Source: Aliivibrio fischeri (GTDB lineage Bacteria > Pseudomonadota > Gammaproteobacteria > Enterobacterales > Vibrionaceae). Taken from it: 64,000 nucleotides of DNA. The position numbers and the translations under genes are program-made. The notes below the pieces were generated by a model. It ran no database searches. It saw only the letters and a list, made by a program, of their open reading frames with translations, and was not told the origin of the DNA. The stretch covers positions 558,001 through 622,000 of the forward strand of contig CP160630.1 in NCBI GenBank assembly GCA_038993745.2. The letters are read 5' to 3'. This document shows positions 1-9,596 of the stretch, one piece after another (the first letter of the stretch is position 1; every line of letters begins with the position of its first letter).

Positions 1-1
1 A

Positions 2-268
2 ATTACATTTGTACTCTCAATGCTTTTGTTTATTTATCTCATATACATAACATTTATTGTTTTAACTTTTTCAATTTACATTGGTCTTGTTTCAGAAAGA
101 CCTAAAGAAGATATTAAATTATCAATATGGTTACCTCTTTATCCTATATATGCATTTTTTATGAGATTAATAACTGCATTTTCAATGGTGAATGAAATAA
201 CCAGAAGAAGTCATGAGGAGTCAAGCATGGCACCTTGGTGGGTACTTAAACGTGGAAAAAGATTTTAA
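2..268 (+). CDS. C-terminal end of a membrane glycosyltransferase (partial, cut by window edge)
   Basis: The reading frame is open from base 2 with no stop, so the gene starts outside the window; the first ATG at 20 is probably internal. The visible residues give one or two membrane helices, then a segment ending PWWVLKRGKRF. That layout (helices, an Arg-Arg-Ser stretch, a basic WVLKRGK end) resembles the C-terminus of processive GT2 synthases of the hyaluronan/PgaC type. The next gene, an HlyD-type membrane-fusion protein, starts 6 bases after the stop, as in exopolysaccharide loci where synthase and HlyD/Alg44-like partner are paired. The inferred role is polymerisation and export of an extracellular polysaccharide at the inner membrane. 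The catalytic domain is not visible, so a free-standing small membrane protein of about 82 residues remains possible. Confidence 0.55.
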   Translation: MTFVLSMLLFIYLIYITFIVLTFSIYIGLVSERPKEDIKLSIWLPLYPIYAFFMRLITAFSMVNEITRRSHEESSMAPWWVLKRGKRF

Positions 269-273
269 ATATT

Positions 274-1317
274 ATGAAAGTAAAATTTCACTTAGAAAAA
301 GATAAGCAACCAACATCTGATAATGGAATGAAAATTATATACGGAAGTGCTAAGAGAGGCGGATATCGATTTCGTTGGTATTGTATTTTAGCATTAGTGT
401 TAAGTCCTATATTAATAATGGCATACGTTTTTTTTCAACAATATATACTTACTTTAGCTCCAGGGATTATTACAACAAGTCCAGTAGTGATAACCGCTCC
501 TCAAGACAGTATGGTTACAGCTATAAATGTCAAAGAGGGGAATGAAATTTCCTATGGTCGAAATGTTTTAGAGTTAAATGATCCTGTATTAGATTCAGAT
601 ATTCAGTTTATTAAAACAGAGTTAACTAATTTAAATAAAAGGAAGTCTAAAGTACAACATGATCTAAAGTCTTATTTGTTAGCAATTAGAAATGCGAAAG
701 ATAATTTAGAAAGCATAAAGAAAATAAAACTGAATTATGACAAGTTCATTAAAGAAGGGAAAGTATCACAAGTTGATTATGCCAATATCATTGGTATGTA
801 CAATAGTGCGCAAAATACGTTAACTAGTGCGGACATAGGATACCAAAAGGCACTATTAGACAGTGTGCAAGTTGAATTAGCTGGTGGTATTGCTCAAGTA
901 GTTCGTTCATTAAATCAAGAGTTAGTTACTAAGTTAAGTCAGAAAAAACTACTAAGTATTCATTCTCCATATGACGGAAATATCTTAGAAATTAATACGG
1001 TAGTAGGACAAAGAATAAAAAAGGCTGATGTATTAGCGACGATTGCATCTAAGGCTGATCCATTTGTCATAGCGTACTTAGAACCTAAATTTATTGAAAA
1101 GGCGAAAGAAGGTAGTGTCGTTACCGTCATACTTCCAAATCGTGAAAGATTAAAGGGTAACGTATCTTTAGCTATCGAAACCACAACTAAATTACCAGCT
1201 CAGTTGGCTAAACCGTTTGAGGGACCAAAATCGTTGTTAAAAGTTAAAGTCACATTAAAGAAAAAAATAACTAAAGAGCAATGGGTAGAGGGGATGCCAG
1301 TACAAGTTTCTTTTTAA
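274..1317 (+). CDS. HlyD-family membrane-fusion protein, probably for polysaccharide export
   Basis: A 347-residue protein with a basic cytoplasmic N-terminus, one membrane helix at about residues 37-60, a biotinyl-lipoyl half-motif (ITAPQDSMVTAINVKEGN) near 75-92, a long helical hairpin at about 110-205, the second lipoyl half (IHSPYDGNILEINTVVGQ) near 229-246 and a C-terminal beta-barrel. This order is that of HlyD/EmrA periplasmic adaptors. It follows the glycosyltransferase end by 6 bases and so is probably co-transcribed with it. In such pairs the adaptor helps the synthase move the polymer across the periplasm (family knowledge; the polymer here is unknown). No outer-membrane TolC partner is visible in the window. 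Confidence 0.8.
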   Translation: MKVKFHLEKDKQPTSDNGMKIIYGSAKRGGYRFRWYCILALVLSPILIMAYVFFQQYILTLAPGIITTSPVVITAPQDSMVTAINVKEGNEISYGRNVLELNDPVLDSDIQFIKTELTNLNKRKSKVQHDLKSYLLAIRNAKDNLESIKKIKLNYDKFIKEGKVSQVDYANIIGMYNSAQNTLTSADIGYQKALLDSVQVELAGGIAQVVRSLNQELVTKLSQKKLLSIHSPYDGNILEINTVVGQRIKKADVLATIASKADPFVIAYLEPKFIEKAKEGSVVTVILPNRERLKGNVSLAIETTTKLPAQLAKPFEGPKSLLKVKVTLKKKITKEQWVEGMPVQVSF

Positions 1318-1385
1318 TATAACTATAAGGTTAATAAAATAAGAGGAAGCGACGATACATTTTATTTATAGATAGAGGTTAGAAA

Positions 1386-1625
1386 ATGAAAGTAGATTAT
1401 ATTTACTTAACAAATAAAATTTTAGATTCATGTGAATTTTTAAGGTTCGCAATAGAGAAAGATAATGAATTATTTAAAAATAACAAAGAGACAATATTAA
1501 AATTAATAAGTCTTAATGATTGGCTTATTAGTGAGTTATCAAACTCTAATCTTAAAGATGAACAGCGTGAATTAATGCTACAAAATTGTTTAACTCTTAG
1601 TGAAATACTAAAGAAGTTAGATTAG
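1386..1625 (+). CDS. Small hypothetical protein
   Basis: A 79-residue soluble protein, mostly helical, rich in Leu, Asn, Lys and Glu, with no signal peptide and no motif I recognise. An AGAGG-like stretch lies about 9 bases before the ATG at 1386. It sits 68 bases after the HlyD-type gene and 59 bases before the chemoreceptor gene on the same strand, so it could belong to either transcript. Base composition matches its neighbours. Function unknown. Confidence 0.6.
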   Translation: MKVDYIYLTNKILDSCEFLRFAIEKDNELFKNNKETILKLISLNDWLISELSNSNLKDEQRELMLQNCLTLSEILKKLD

Positions 1626-1684
1626 CTCTATAAAATAAAAACACTTACTATTATAAATTAGAATCTTAATATTCTATTAGGATT

Positions 1685-3328
1685 ATGGACGCGTGTAATA
1701 TGAAAAACATTTCATTGAGAAATAAAATACTCTTCCTAGTAGCATTTAATGCAACAGGTTTATTTGTGGCTCTTAATATTATTTATATGAACTATGTAGA
1801 TAATGATAAGACTGAACAATTTCTATTTAGACAGGTAATTCAATCGTCAGAAATTTTTGATAATTTCGAAAAGAAACTAATTTCGTTAAGAAGAACAGAT
1901 TTAGCTTTGATATCTATTCGATTTGAAGATGAAGAAGAGGTAACAGCAAGAGATAAGTTAATCTATGACATTAATTCATTATTAAATTCATATAGTGAGT
2001 TTGATTTAGATGTGATAAAAAAAGAGAAAACACAATTAGCAACGCTAAACAATGAAATTAACGCATATGTTAATTACATCAACGATATTAGAGATCGTCG
2101 ATTATCAGAGCCAAGAGCGAAACTAGTTGGTGATAGCCTCGGATTATATGAAGAAATTAATAATAATATTAGTTACTTATCTAATAAGATAAATATCTTC
2201 CTTGAAGAATACAGACAGACATCTAAACAAGACCGATTGAACACACTGTATTTTGCAATATTTGTTATTGTATCGATAACACTGGTATCAATCTTAAGTG
2301 GTCTATACATCTCAAAAGATTTAAATCGACGTATCGCGTTAATTAACTCATCATTAGATCAGTTTATTTCGTTAGATTTAAGAAGTGGGAAAGTGTGTAG
2401 CTTCATTGATAGTAACGATTTTATTAATGACGAAATCGGTAGCATTATGATGTCTATTCGCTCTTTCAGATTAAAAATTGTGACAGTAATTAATGCAGTT
2501 AAAGAGAGTATTGAGGTTAGTAATGATGCATTTAGTTTGATGAATGAGCAGTCTAAAGAAAACGAGAAGGCCATTGTTCAACAGCTTAACTCTGTTGATA
2601 TGCTTGCAACAGCGATCAATGAAATGCAATGCGCATCAGGTGAGATTACAAATAATATCAATAACTCCGCGAACTTTACTTCTGACGCATCTAAAGAGTG
2701 TAATCAAACTAAGCAAATGGTTTCTAATACCTCAGAAGTGATTAATCTAGCTTCAAGTGAGATTGATGAATGTAATGCCTTGATTGCGGAATTACGTAAC
2801 GATAGTAATAAAATTTCAAGTGTTTTAGATATGATCAGTAATATTGCAGATCAAACAAACTTATTAGCACTAAACGCTGCAATTGAAGCGGCAAGAGCTG
2901 GGGAGCAAGGAAGAGGTTTTGCGGTAGTTGCTGATGAAGTTCGTGTATTAGCGCAAAAAACACAACACTCTACGATTGAGATTAATAATATCATTTCAAA
3001 CTTACAGGCTAAAACTCATGATGTAAGTGAAAAAATGGAGTTGAGTCAGACAACGATTAAAGAGTGTGTAGAACAGTCGACAATTTCTCGAAATAATATT
3101 GAAATTGTAGATAACAACTTAAACTCAATTTCAGATATGAGCCACCAAATATCCACAGCAAGTGAAGAGCAGAGCTGTGTTATTGAAGAAATTAACGGAA
3201 ATGCGATTAATGTGAGAGACATGTCTCAAGTGTGTATGGATGTATCGAGTGTGATTTCTGAACAAGTTAAGAACATGAATAAGAGCATTTCTAATTTGTC
3301 GAAAAACGTAGAGCAGTTTAAATTGTAG
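1685..3328 (+). CDS. Methyl-accepting chemotaxis protein
   Basis: A 547-residue chemoreceptor. Membrane helices lie near residues 13-35 and 188-210, bracketing a periplasmic helical sensor of about 150 residues with no recognised ligand motif. A HAMP-like segment follows, then a long coiled coil with the conserved signalling tip ([17 protein letters not shown], then [15 protein letters not shown]), which contacts CheA and CheW. The C-terminus has no NWETF-type pentapeptide for CheR docking. An in-frame ATG at 1700, which has a GGA about 9 bases upstream, could be the true start. Its place after an exopolysaccharide export pair may be coincidence. The ligand cannot be inferred. Confidence 0.92.
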   Translation: MDACNMKNISLRNKILFLVAFNATGLFVALNIIYMNYVDNDKTEQFLFRQVIQSSEIFDNFEKKLISLRRTDLALISIRFEDEEEVTARDKLIYDINSLLNSYSEFDLDVIKKEKTQLATLNNEINAYVNYINDIRDRRLSEPRAKLVGDSLGLYEEINNNISYLSNKINIFLEEYRQTSKQDRLNTLYFAIFVIVSITLVSILSGLYISKDLNRRIALINSSLDQFISLDLRSGKVCSFIDSNDFINDEIGSIMMSIRSFRLKIVTVINAVKESIEVSNDAFSLMNEQSKENEKAIVQQLNSVDMLATAINEMQCASGEITNNINNSANFTSDASKECNQTKQMVSNTSEVINLASSEIDECNALIAELRNDSNKISSVLDMISNIADQTNLLALNAAIEAARAGEQGRGFAVVADEVRVLAQKTQHSTIEINNIISNLQAKTHDVSEKMELSQTTIKECVEQSTISRNNIEIVDNNLNSISDMSHQISTASEEQSCVIEEINGNAINVRDMSQVCMDVSSVISEQVKNMNKSISNLSKNVEQFKL

Positions 3329-3338
3329 TGATGAAGAT

Positions 3339-3372
3339 AAAGCTATAAGGCGTGGTGCCTTATAGCTTTTTT
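3339..3372. terminator. Bidirectional rho-independent terminator
   Basis: A perfect 13-base-pair stem (3339-3351 with 3357-3369), 5-base loop, A-rich on the left and T-rich on the right. It lies between the convergent chemoreceptor and gltS genes and can serve both. Confidence 0.9.
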
Positions 3373-3386
3373 ATTTACCGATTTAT

Positions 3387-4610
3387 TTATCCAATAAAGC
3401 TAATATAAGCTTGTAAGATAATTAAGTTCGTAATATCAATGAAGAATGCACCTACAATAGGAACCACCATGAAAGCTTGAGGTGAAGGTCCAAAGCGAGA
3501 TACTAAAGAACCCATGTTCATTACTGCTGTTGGCGTAGCTCCAAGTCCAAATCCACAATGTCCTCCAACCATGACTGCAGCATCATAATTTGAACCCATG
3601 ACTCTAAAAGTAATGAAATAAGAGAACAGGGCTAAAACAATCGTTTGAATCGTTAAGATAATTAAAAATGGAATCGCAAGATCAAAGATATTCCATAGTT
3701 TTAAACTCATTAGCGCCATTGCTAAAAATAGAGACAAAGAAACGGTCCCAAGGATATCTACGGTTTCATTATCTATCTTTTTAACTTTTGTTACTTCACA
3801 AATATTAGTAATGAAAACACCAATAAATAACGCATAAACAAAATCAGGAATTTTAAGCCAAGCAATATCGAAACTGTTTACAAAATTACTTAAATGCTTA
3901 GAGCCGGTAACACAGATAAGTAAGATGAATAAGATTTCAATGACTTTTTTGGCTGTCACTTTGTCTTCTTCACGTTCGTTATAGGTAATCAACTCAGGAA
4001 AACGGTCATGAGTATTTGTACCTGCGCCGTATTCAGATTCTAATTTATGTTTTTGAATTAATCGTTGTGCGATAGGGCTACCAATTAAACCACCCATAAT
4101 CAGACCAAATGTAGCTGACGCCATTGCAAGTTCAAGCGTATTTAATTGATAAGCATCAGCAAAGGTTTGTGACCAAGCTGCACCTGTACCGTGTCCGCCA
4201 GATAAAGTGATAGAACCTGCAATTAAGCCTAACAGCGGATCTAAACCCATAGCAGAGGCAAGCCCAACACCTACGGCATTTTGTATGATGATATAAAACG
4301 ATGCGACAGCTAAAAATAGAAAGACTTTAGTGCCACCTTTAAGCAATTGAGTGTAATTTGCTGCAAGACCAACGGTACTAAAAAACATTAGCATGAAGGT
4401 ATTTTGAAGTGGCAGAGAAAACTCAAGGCTAATTCCTTGAAAATGCAAAGCCGTAATTGCAAAGGCGACAATTAATCCCCCAACGATAGGTTCAGGGATA
4501 TTATATTTTTTGAAAAGGTCAATTTTTGAGTTGATGAAATGACCCAGAAAAAGCACAGCGATTGCTATTAGAAACGATTCTAATGCGCCGATTGATAGTG
4601 AGTTTGTCAT
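3387..4610 (-). CDS. gltS: Sodium/glutamate symporter GltS (copy 1)
   Basis: A 407-residue polytopic inner-membrane protein that imports glutamate with sodium. It has about ten hydrophobic helices and two GltS hallmark Gly-rich re-entrant segments, SGGHGTGAAW in the middle and GGHCGFGLGATPTA near the C-terminus. A longer frame begins at a TTG at 4634, but the ATG at 4610 matches the start of the paralogue at 27747-28970 (MSHTLSIGALESFL against MTNSLSIGALESFL). The two copies are very similar over their full length and lie about 23 kb apart in the same orientation. Solitary gene, closed by the terminator at 3339-3372. Confidence 0.93.
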   Translation of the reverse strand: MTNSLSIGALESFLIAIAVLFLGHFINSKIDLFKKYNIPEPIVGGLIVAFAITALHFQGISLEFSLPLQNTFMLMFFSTVGLAANYTQLLKGGTKVFLFLAVASFYIIIQNAVGVGLASAMGLDPLLGLIAGSITLSGGHGTGAAWSQTFADAYQLNTLELAMASATFGLIMGGLIGSPIAQRLIQKHKLESEYGAGTNTHDRFPELITYNEREEDKVTAKKVIEILFILLICVTGSKHLSNFVNSFDIAWLKIPDFVYALFIGVFITNICEVTKVKKIDNETVDILGTVSLSLFLAMALMSLKLWNIFDLAIPFLIILTIQTIVLALFSYFITFRVMGSNYDAAVMVGGHCGFGLGATPTAVMNMGSLVSRFGPSPQAFMVVPIVGAFFIDITNLIILQAYISFIG

Positions 4611-4765
4611 AATAGCTCGAAATAAATATATCAAACCAAGAGGTGTGACGGGAAAGATCGAGATTATGCCAAGTTATTGATAATGTCACTATAAATATTC
4701 ACTGTCATAAAAAGTTCATAATTCAAATGAGTGAATAATGAACGACTTATGACAGTAAAAAAGCA

Positions 4766-5863
4766 TTAGAGTCTATCTGGACGGTTTGGCTTGTATGGTT
4801 TGTATAAACACAATGACATGACAATACCAAAGCAAATACCTTGGGTTATCATTGCCGTACCACCATAACTGAAGAAAGGCAGTGGGCTACCCATAACTGG
4901 AAGTAAACCACTTACCATACCCATATTAATGAAAGCATATAAGAAAAAGCTTAATGCAAAGGTACTACTTACCAAACGAGTAAAGGTGCTTTCACTTTGA
5001 TAAGCTAACCAAATTACTCGTCCAGTGATAAATAAATACAGTGATAGCAGTAGAGCACAGCCAAAAAATCCCCATTCTTCTGCATAAGTAGAAAAAATGA
5101 AGTCAGTATGACTTTCTGGAATGAACCCGAGGTGTCCTTGTGTCGCATTCATCCAGCCTTTACCACGTATCCCGCCAGAGCCAATAGCGATTAAAGATTG
5201 AATAATTTGGTAACCTGCTCCAAGGGGATCCGACTCAGGGTCAAGAAACTGAGTAACACGCTTCTTCTGATACGCCTCCATAACAAAGATCCACAAAAGC
5301 GGGACGGCAGTCGCAACGGTTGCTAGAAAAGAGCCGATGATTTTCCAACTCATACCGGCAAAATACAGGACAAACAGGGCATATATAACAGTAAAAATGG
5401 CACCATCAAGGTCGGGTTGAATAAAAATCAAACCGGCAGGCACAGCAGTTACAAGTAAACAAACCCCTATTTTTTTTAAATCAGGGCGTGTGGCTTCTGC
5501 TGCTAATATCCAAGCAACCATAAGAGGAATTGCAACTTTGACTAATTCGGAAGGTTGAAATCGAATTGGACCTATGACTAACCAACGTTGTGAACCGTTA
5601 GTGCTATCACCAGCAATAATTACTCCAATGAGAAGAACAACAGCTAACCCATATAGAAAGGGGGCCGAGCGTTGATAGTGCATAGGGGATATGCCCGACA
5701 TCACGACGATACAACCAACAGCGATCATTGCTCGTATTAAGTGGCGCTCTAACATAGGCTCACTAAAACCACTTGCGCTCCAAACGGTTAAAGAGCCAAG
5801 CACAATTAATACTAAAATTGCAGCAAGTAAAGCGTAGTCTATTCGTGGTTTGTAGTCATACAT
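4766..5863 (-). CDS. rodA: RodA-type peptidoglycan glycosyltransferase (SEDS family)
   Basis: A 365-residue SEDS protein with about ten membrane helices that polymerises lipid II into glycan strands during cell elongation. Visible family motifs are RFQPSELVK (101-109), QPDLD near 149-153 and GHLGFIPESHTDFIF (243-257), which contains the catalytic Asp at 254. Length and ending match RodA rather than FtsW. RodA normally sits next to its transpeptidase partner PBP2 (mrdA) in a rod operon with rlpA; here it stands alone between gltS and the pseudouridine synthases. It may therefore be an extra RodA, with the main copy elsewhere in the genome (inference). Confidence 0.9.
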   Translation of the reverse strand: MYDYKPRIDYALLAAILVLIVLGSLTVWSASGFSEPMLERHLIRAMIAVGCIVVMSGISPMHYQRSAPFLYGLAVVLLIGVIIAGDSTNGSQRWLVIGPIRFQPSELVKVAIPLMVAWILAAEATRPDLKKIGVCLLVTAVPAGLIFIQPDLDGAIFTVIYALFVLYFAGMSWKIIGSFLATVATAVPLLWIFVMEAYQKKRVTQFLDPESDPLGAGYQIIQSLIAIGSGGIRGKGWMNATQGHLGFIPESHTDFIFSTYAEEWGFFGCALLLSLYLFITGRVIWLAYQSESTFTRLVSSTFALSFFLYAFINMGMVSGLLPVMGSPLPFFSYGGTAMITQGICFGIVMSLCLYKPYKPNRPDRL

Positions 5864-5976
5864 AATGTTAATTCATCAGACAAAGTGAAAATGCACTGTG
5901 TTTGCGGTGTTGATAAGGAGACCTAAATTAACCTCTTTATAAATAAATGCAATATATTAATGCCGTAATGAAAGGG

Positions 5977-6012
5977 ATAACCCAACATTTCGCTTAATGA
6001 TGGGTTATTTTA
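5977..6012 (+). terminator. Orphan terminator-like hairpin facing right
   Basis: An 8-base-pair stem (ATAACCCA at 5977-5984 with TGGGTTAT at 6001-6008) followed by TTTTA on the plus strand. No plus-strand gene precedes it, and both flanking genes run leftwards. On the minus strand there is no T run. It could end a short unannotated plus-strand RNA or act as a weak structure between the rodA and RluA transcripts. Confidence 0.4.
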
Positions 6013-6049
6013 TGCAGTTAGGAGACAAAAATAGGTAAAATATGACGGG

Positions 6050-7756
6050 TTAAAAATCTTCAGGGCACGAGAATTCAACCGTCTCATTGGTTGTCGGGTG
6101 TTTGAATTTTAAATATCCAGCATGTAAATGCAGCCTATCTGCTTTAAAACCATACAAATCATCACCCACAATAGGGGTATTTAATCCCGCTTGATGAGCG
6201 CAATGAACACGCAATTGATGCGTTCGCCCCGTATGTGGGTAAAGATGCACTTTGGTTCGTTTGCCTTCTTGAGCTATGAGTTGGTAGTGTGTTTTTGCTT
6301 TACGGCCACTTTTATGGCTGACCATTTGGCGAGGACGATCTTCCATATCACCTGTTAACGGTAAATTAATCGTCCCATTATCGGTATCAATATTACCTTC
6401 AAGTAATGCGGTATAACGCTTTTCAACCGTACGTTCGATAAATTGTTTTTGAACCTGTTTATTCGATTCAGCAGTTAATGTAAGAACCAATAAACCAGAA
6501 GTTGACATATCTAAACGATGAACAATCAATGGTCCTGTTGCGTTAGGGTAACGAGCTTGAATACGAGCATGAACAGAATCTGAAATGTATTTTCCAGATA
6601 CGGATAAAAACTCGGCGGGCTTATTGACGACAACAAGCACATCGTCTTCATATACGATCTCTAATTCTTTACCATAAGACGGAGTTTGCTCTAATGGGCT
6701 GTCGTCTGTGCTTATTCCTTCAAGCATGTGCTCTAGAATTTCAAAGCATTTACTTTGGCATACCGGATAAAGGTTTTTATGCTGGCGAATTTGATCATAA
6801 GGAGACGCTCCCCACCAAAATTCTCCTAAGGCTAAAGGCGTATAACCCAATGTAAATGCAGCTTGTAAAAGTTTAGGGCAGTTTTGTTCACTGGAATTGG
6901 TAATAGGCTCTTGTTTCAGTTGGTCTGAATCACTGTGCTTAAATAAGTCAAATAGGCTTTTAGTTACGCCACTTGAATTAAGAAATTGGGTTGTTTTTAA
7001 CGTATCAATATGACGTTGTTGTACCAAATTATCATACGTTAATTCCGCTTGTGAAATGCGATACTCATTTTCTTTGAGTTGAGTAGAGAGCGTCAAAAGC
7101 GTGTTTTGCCAATCTTGCTTTAATTGTTTAAATGCTCTTTTTTCTCGACTGCTTTGGTTTCCAAGCTCAGAGATAAGAGCACTTAAATCATCAGGAGTCA
7201 GAGGAGATAGAGTGTTTGACTCTGCCTCTGCACGTTGTTGCTTACGTTGCTTTTTAGCGTCCGTCATAGCCTGTTGAAACTGTGTGATTTCATGTTCAGC
7301 TTGCTGTTGATTAGCGGACAGTTTTTCTTTTAGCTCAATAAACTCGGGGTCATTTTTTAATTGATGAATATGACTTTTTAGATGTTGTAACTCTGTTCTT
7401 TGTTGAGCACAAAGAGAATCGTGATTCGTTTTATCAAAAATAGCATCAACAAAAAAATCAGGCGTGTGATCTAATTCAGGTCGTTTATCTGCTTCTTGAG
7501 CAGCAAAAGAAGCAAGATAACCAATCTCGCCATCTTGGTTTTTAACTACCAATACACCAAACATTTTTCCGTTAACGGTAAAGTCGTGTTGCCACTCATT
7601 TTGAGTATCTAAATAGAGTTGCAGATCATCCATTGCTAATCTTGCTAATGGATGAGGTGCATAATAATACGGGAACGTAAAATGTTGAGGCAGAGCAATA
7701 CCGTCAATGTCACCGGATAAACGAATAAATTTGTGGGTTAATGTATTGTTAGACAT
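6050..7756 (-). CDS. RluA-family pseudouridine synthase with long N-terminal extension (copy B)
   Basis: Predicted RNA pseudouridine synthase. Numbering from the alternative ATG at 7780 (576 residues), the C-terminal catalytic domain covers about 370-576 with the box HRLDMSTSG (catalytic Asp 424). Residues 125-260 are a Gln/Lys-rich coiled coil, and the front 110 residues form a domain shared with the upstream neighbour. A conserved Cys at 301 and CQSKC at 341-345 are also shared, suggesting a metal site or structural role (inference). Classical RluA/RluC/RluD are half this size. I prefer the ATG at 7756, 5 bases after the neighbour's stop, with GCGGAA upstream; 7780 would overlap it by 20 bases. 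The RNA target is unknown. Confidence 0.88.
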   Translation of the reverse strand: MSNNTLTHKFIRLSGDIDGIALPQHFTFPYYYAPHPLARLAMDDLQLYLDTQNEWQHDFTVNGKMFGVLVVKNQDGEIGYLASFAAQEADKRPELDHTPDFFVDAIFDKTNHDSLCAQQRTELQHLKSHIHQLKNDPEFIELKEKLSANQQQAEHEITQFQQAMTDAKKQRKQQRAEAESNTLSPLTPDDLSALISELGNQSSREKRAFKQLKQDWQNTLLTLSTQLKENEYRISQAELTYDNLVQQRHIDTLKTTQFLNSSGVTKSLFDLFKHSDSDQLKQEPITNSSEQNCPKLLQAAFTLGYTPLALGEFWWGASPYDQIRQHKNLYPVCQSKCFEILEHMLEGISTDDSPLEQTPSYGKELEIVYEDDVLVVVNKPAEFLSVSGKYISDSVHARIQARYPNATGPLIVHRLDMSTSGLLVLTLTAESNKQVQKQFIERTVEKRYTALLEGNIDTDNGTINLPLTGDMEDRPRQMVSHKSGRKAKTHYQLIAQEGKRTKVHLYPHTGRTHQLRVHCAHQAGLNTPIVGDDLYGFKADRLHLHAGYLKFKHPTTNETVEFSCPEDF

Positions 7757-7760
7757 GACA

Positions 7761-9461
7761 TTAAAATTCCGCTTCGACATTAAATTCCATCGGTTCTTTA
7801 GTGATAGGATGAACTAACGACAAATAACCTGCATGCAGATGCAAGCGATTTGCCTTTTTTCCATATAAACCATCACCGGTGATTGGCATATTTAAACCAA
7901 GATAATGAGCACAATGCACTCTAAGTTGATGCGTTCGACCTGTTTTAGGGTAAAGATAGACTTTGGTTTTATTCTCTTTACGCTCAATTACTTGGTAGGT
8001 GGTTTCCGCTGGTTTCCCATGCTCAAAACACACTAATTGTCGAGGGCGATCATATAAATCACCACGCATAGGCAAAGTAATCAGCCCTTCATCTTGTTCT
8101 AAAACGCCATCAAGTAGAGCTGTGTAGCGCTTTTCTACCGTTCGATTAATAAATTGCTGTTGTAAGCGTTTGTGTGCTTTTGGCGTAAGGCCTAAAACCA
8201 GTAATCCTGATGTCGCCATGTCCAAGCGATGAATGATTAACCCGCCAGTTGCATCGGGGTAACGTTGCTGTATGCGTGCATAAACCGAATCCTGAATGTT
8301 TTTACCTGGAACAGATAAGAAGTCAGCTGGTTTATTGACAACAACCATAAATTCATCTTCATAGACGATTTCAAGATCTTTCCCTTCTGCTGGGTTGATA
8401 AGCAGTGGGTTCTCATCCATTTCTATTCCATCAAGCATATGACCTAAAATTGGCTGGCATTTACTCTGACATGACGCATAGAATTTTTTATGTTGGCGGA
8501 TTTCAGATTTTGGGGCAATGCCCCACCAAAATTCCGCCAGTGCAAGTGGTGTGAAACCATGTGCAAAGGCATATTGAAGTAATTTAGGTGCAGCGCATTC
8601 GCCAGAACCGGCTGGTGGGATCTGGTTTGGTGTATCTTTGAAAATATCGTTAAGATCTTTCTCAATACCATGCGTATTTAAAAACTTGTATTGCTGAAAT
8701 AATTTCTTTTGTAATCCGTTAGATAGATTTTTTCGCTTGGTTTTTAATTCATTAAGTGCGTCTTCTAACTCATTAAGTTGGCATTGAAGGGCGTTTAATT
8801 TTTCGTCCCAAATGAGTTTAATATCACGTAAGGTATTTTTTTCTTTAACGCTTTCTTTGCCAAGTACAACTTTGAGTTGTTCTAATTCTTCTGCACTTTT
8901 TTGAGTACCATCTTGAGCTGTGATTTCAGCCGCTGCTCGTTGTGCTTTACGAGATTTTCGCCCTTCAATCATTACTTGGCGTTGCATTTCTATCTGTTGA
9001 AGTGAGGCATTAGTTTCGGATTGGATAGAGGTCGTTAAGTGAGATAATTGCGGATTAGCTTCGAGTTGTTTAATTGTTGCATTGATCTCTGTAATTTCTG
9101 CAAGTTCTGTTTTGAAAAAACCGTCTTCTTCCAGCATATCAAATACAGGTGGTACAAAATGAGGGAGATGATTACTGTCAGCAATTTTGCCTGAGAAAGC
9201 GGATAAATAGCCAATTTCCCCCGTTGGTGCTTTCACTAATAATACGCCAAACATTTTACCAATCGCATTGCTTTTATCACCAGATAGGCCGAAATTATGA
9301 TGCCATTCTTGTTGTGTTTCTAAGTGACGTTGTAACTCTTCTGCTGCAAGTTCACATAAAGGATGTGGTTCATAACAAAAAGGGAAAGTGAATTTTTCAG
9401 GAAGTGTATAACCGTCGATAGACTGAGTAAATGAAGTAAAACAAGGATTGGAGATAGGCAT
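7761..9461 (-). CDS. RluA-family pseudouridine synthase with long N-terminal extension (copy A)
   Basis: A 566-residue paralogue of the next gene downstream, with the same order: N-terminal domain (about 1-110), Glu/Lys-rich coiled coil (about 118-250), linker carrying C289, EFWWG and CQSKC (331-335), then an RluA catalytic domain with HRLDMATSG (Asp 414). Both genes are clearly products of one tandem duplication and form a two-gene operon. RluA enzymes isomerise uridine to pseudouridine in 23S rRNA or tRNA. No S4 RNA-binding domain is present, so the N-terminal half probably supplies RNA recognition (inference). The start is the ATG at 9461. Confidence 0.88.
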   Translation of the reverse strand: MPISNPCFTSFTQSIDGYTLPEKFTFPFCYEPHPLCELAAEELQRHLETQQEWHHNFGLSGDKSNAIGKMFGVLLVKAPTGEIGYLSAFSGKIADSNHLPHFVPPVFDMLEEDGFFKTELAEITEINATIKQLEANPQLSHLTTSIQSETNASLQQIEMQRQVMIEGRKSRKAQRAAAEITAQDGTQKSAEELEQLKVVLGKESVKEKNTLRDIKLIWDEKLNALQCQLNELEDALNELKTKRKNLSNGLQKKLFQQYKFLNTHGIEKDLNDIFKDTPNQIPPAGSGECAAPKLLQYAFAHGFTPLALAEFWWGIAPKSEIRQHKKFYASCQSKCQPILGHMLDGIEMDENPLLINPAEGKDLEIVYEDEFMVVVNKPADFLSVPGKNIQDSVYARIQQRYPDATGGLIIHRLDMATSGLLVLGLTPKAHKRLQQQFINRTVEKRYTALLDGVLEQDEGLITLPMRGDLYDRPRQLVCFEHGKPAETTYQVIERKENKTKVYLYPKTGRTHQLRVHCAHYLGLNMPITGDGLYGKKANRLHLHAGYLSLVHPITKEPMEFNVEAEF

Positions 9462-9541
9462 AATAGTTTTATATTTGAAAGCAAATGAATAGGGGTAAAG
9501 AAGAGTGCGTGGTTAGATATTATATCAAACCACAGCAATAC

Positions 9542-9581
9542 CAATGACCATTAATGGATGAATAGCGATTGATGGTCATTG
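9542..9581. repeat. 10-bp inverted repeat, possible terminator of the RRM gene
   Basis: CAATGACCAT (9542-9551) is repeated inverted as ATGGTCATTG (9572-9581) with a 20-base spacer. It lies between the RRM gene's stop and the start of the pseudouridine synthase operon, both on the minus strand. There is no T run, so a regulatory site is equally possible. Confidence 0.4.
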
Positions 9582-9596
9582 ATAAAAAGCAAATGA

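Noticed and set aside
5947..5997. Short frame of 16 codons in the rodA-RluA gap
   Set aside because: No ribosome site and its end overlaps the hairpin; too short to support.
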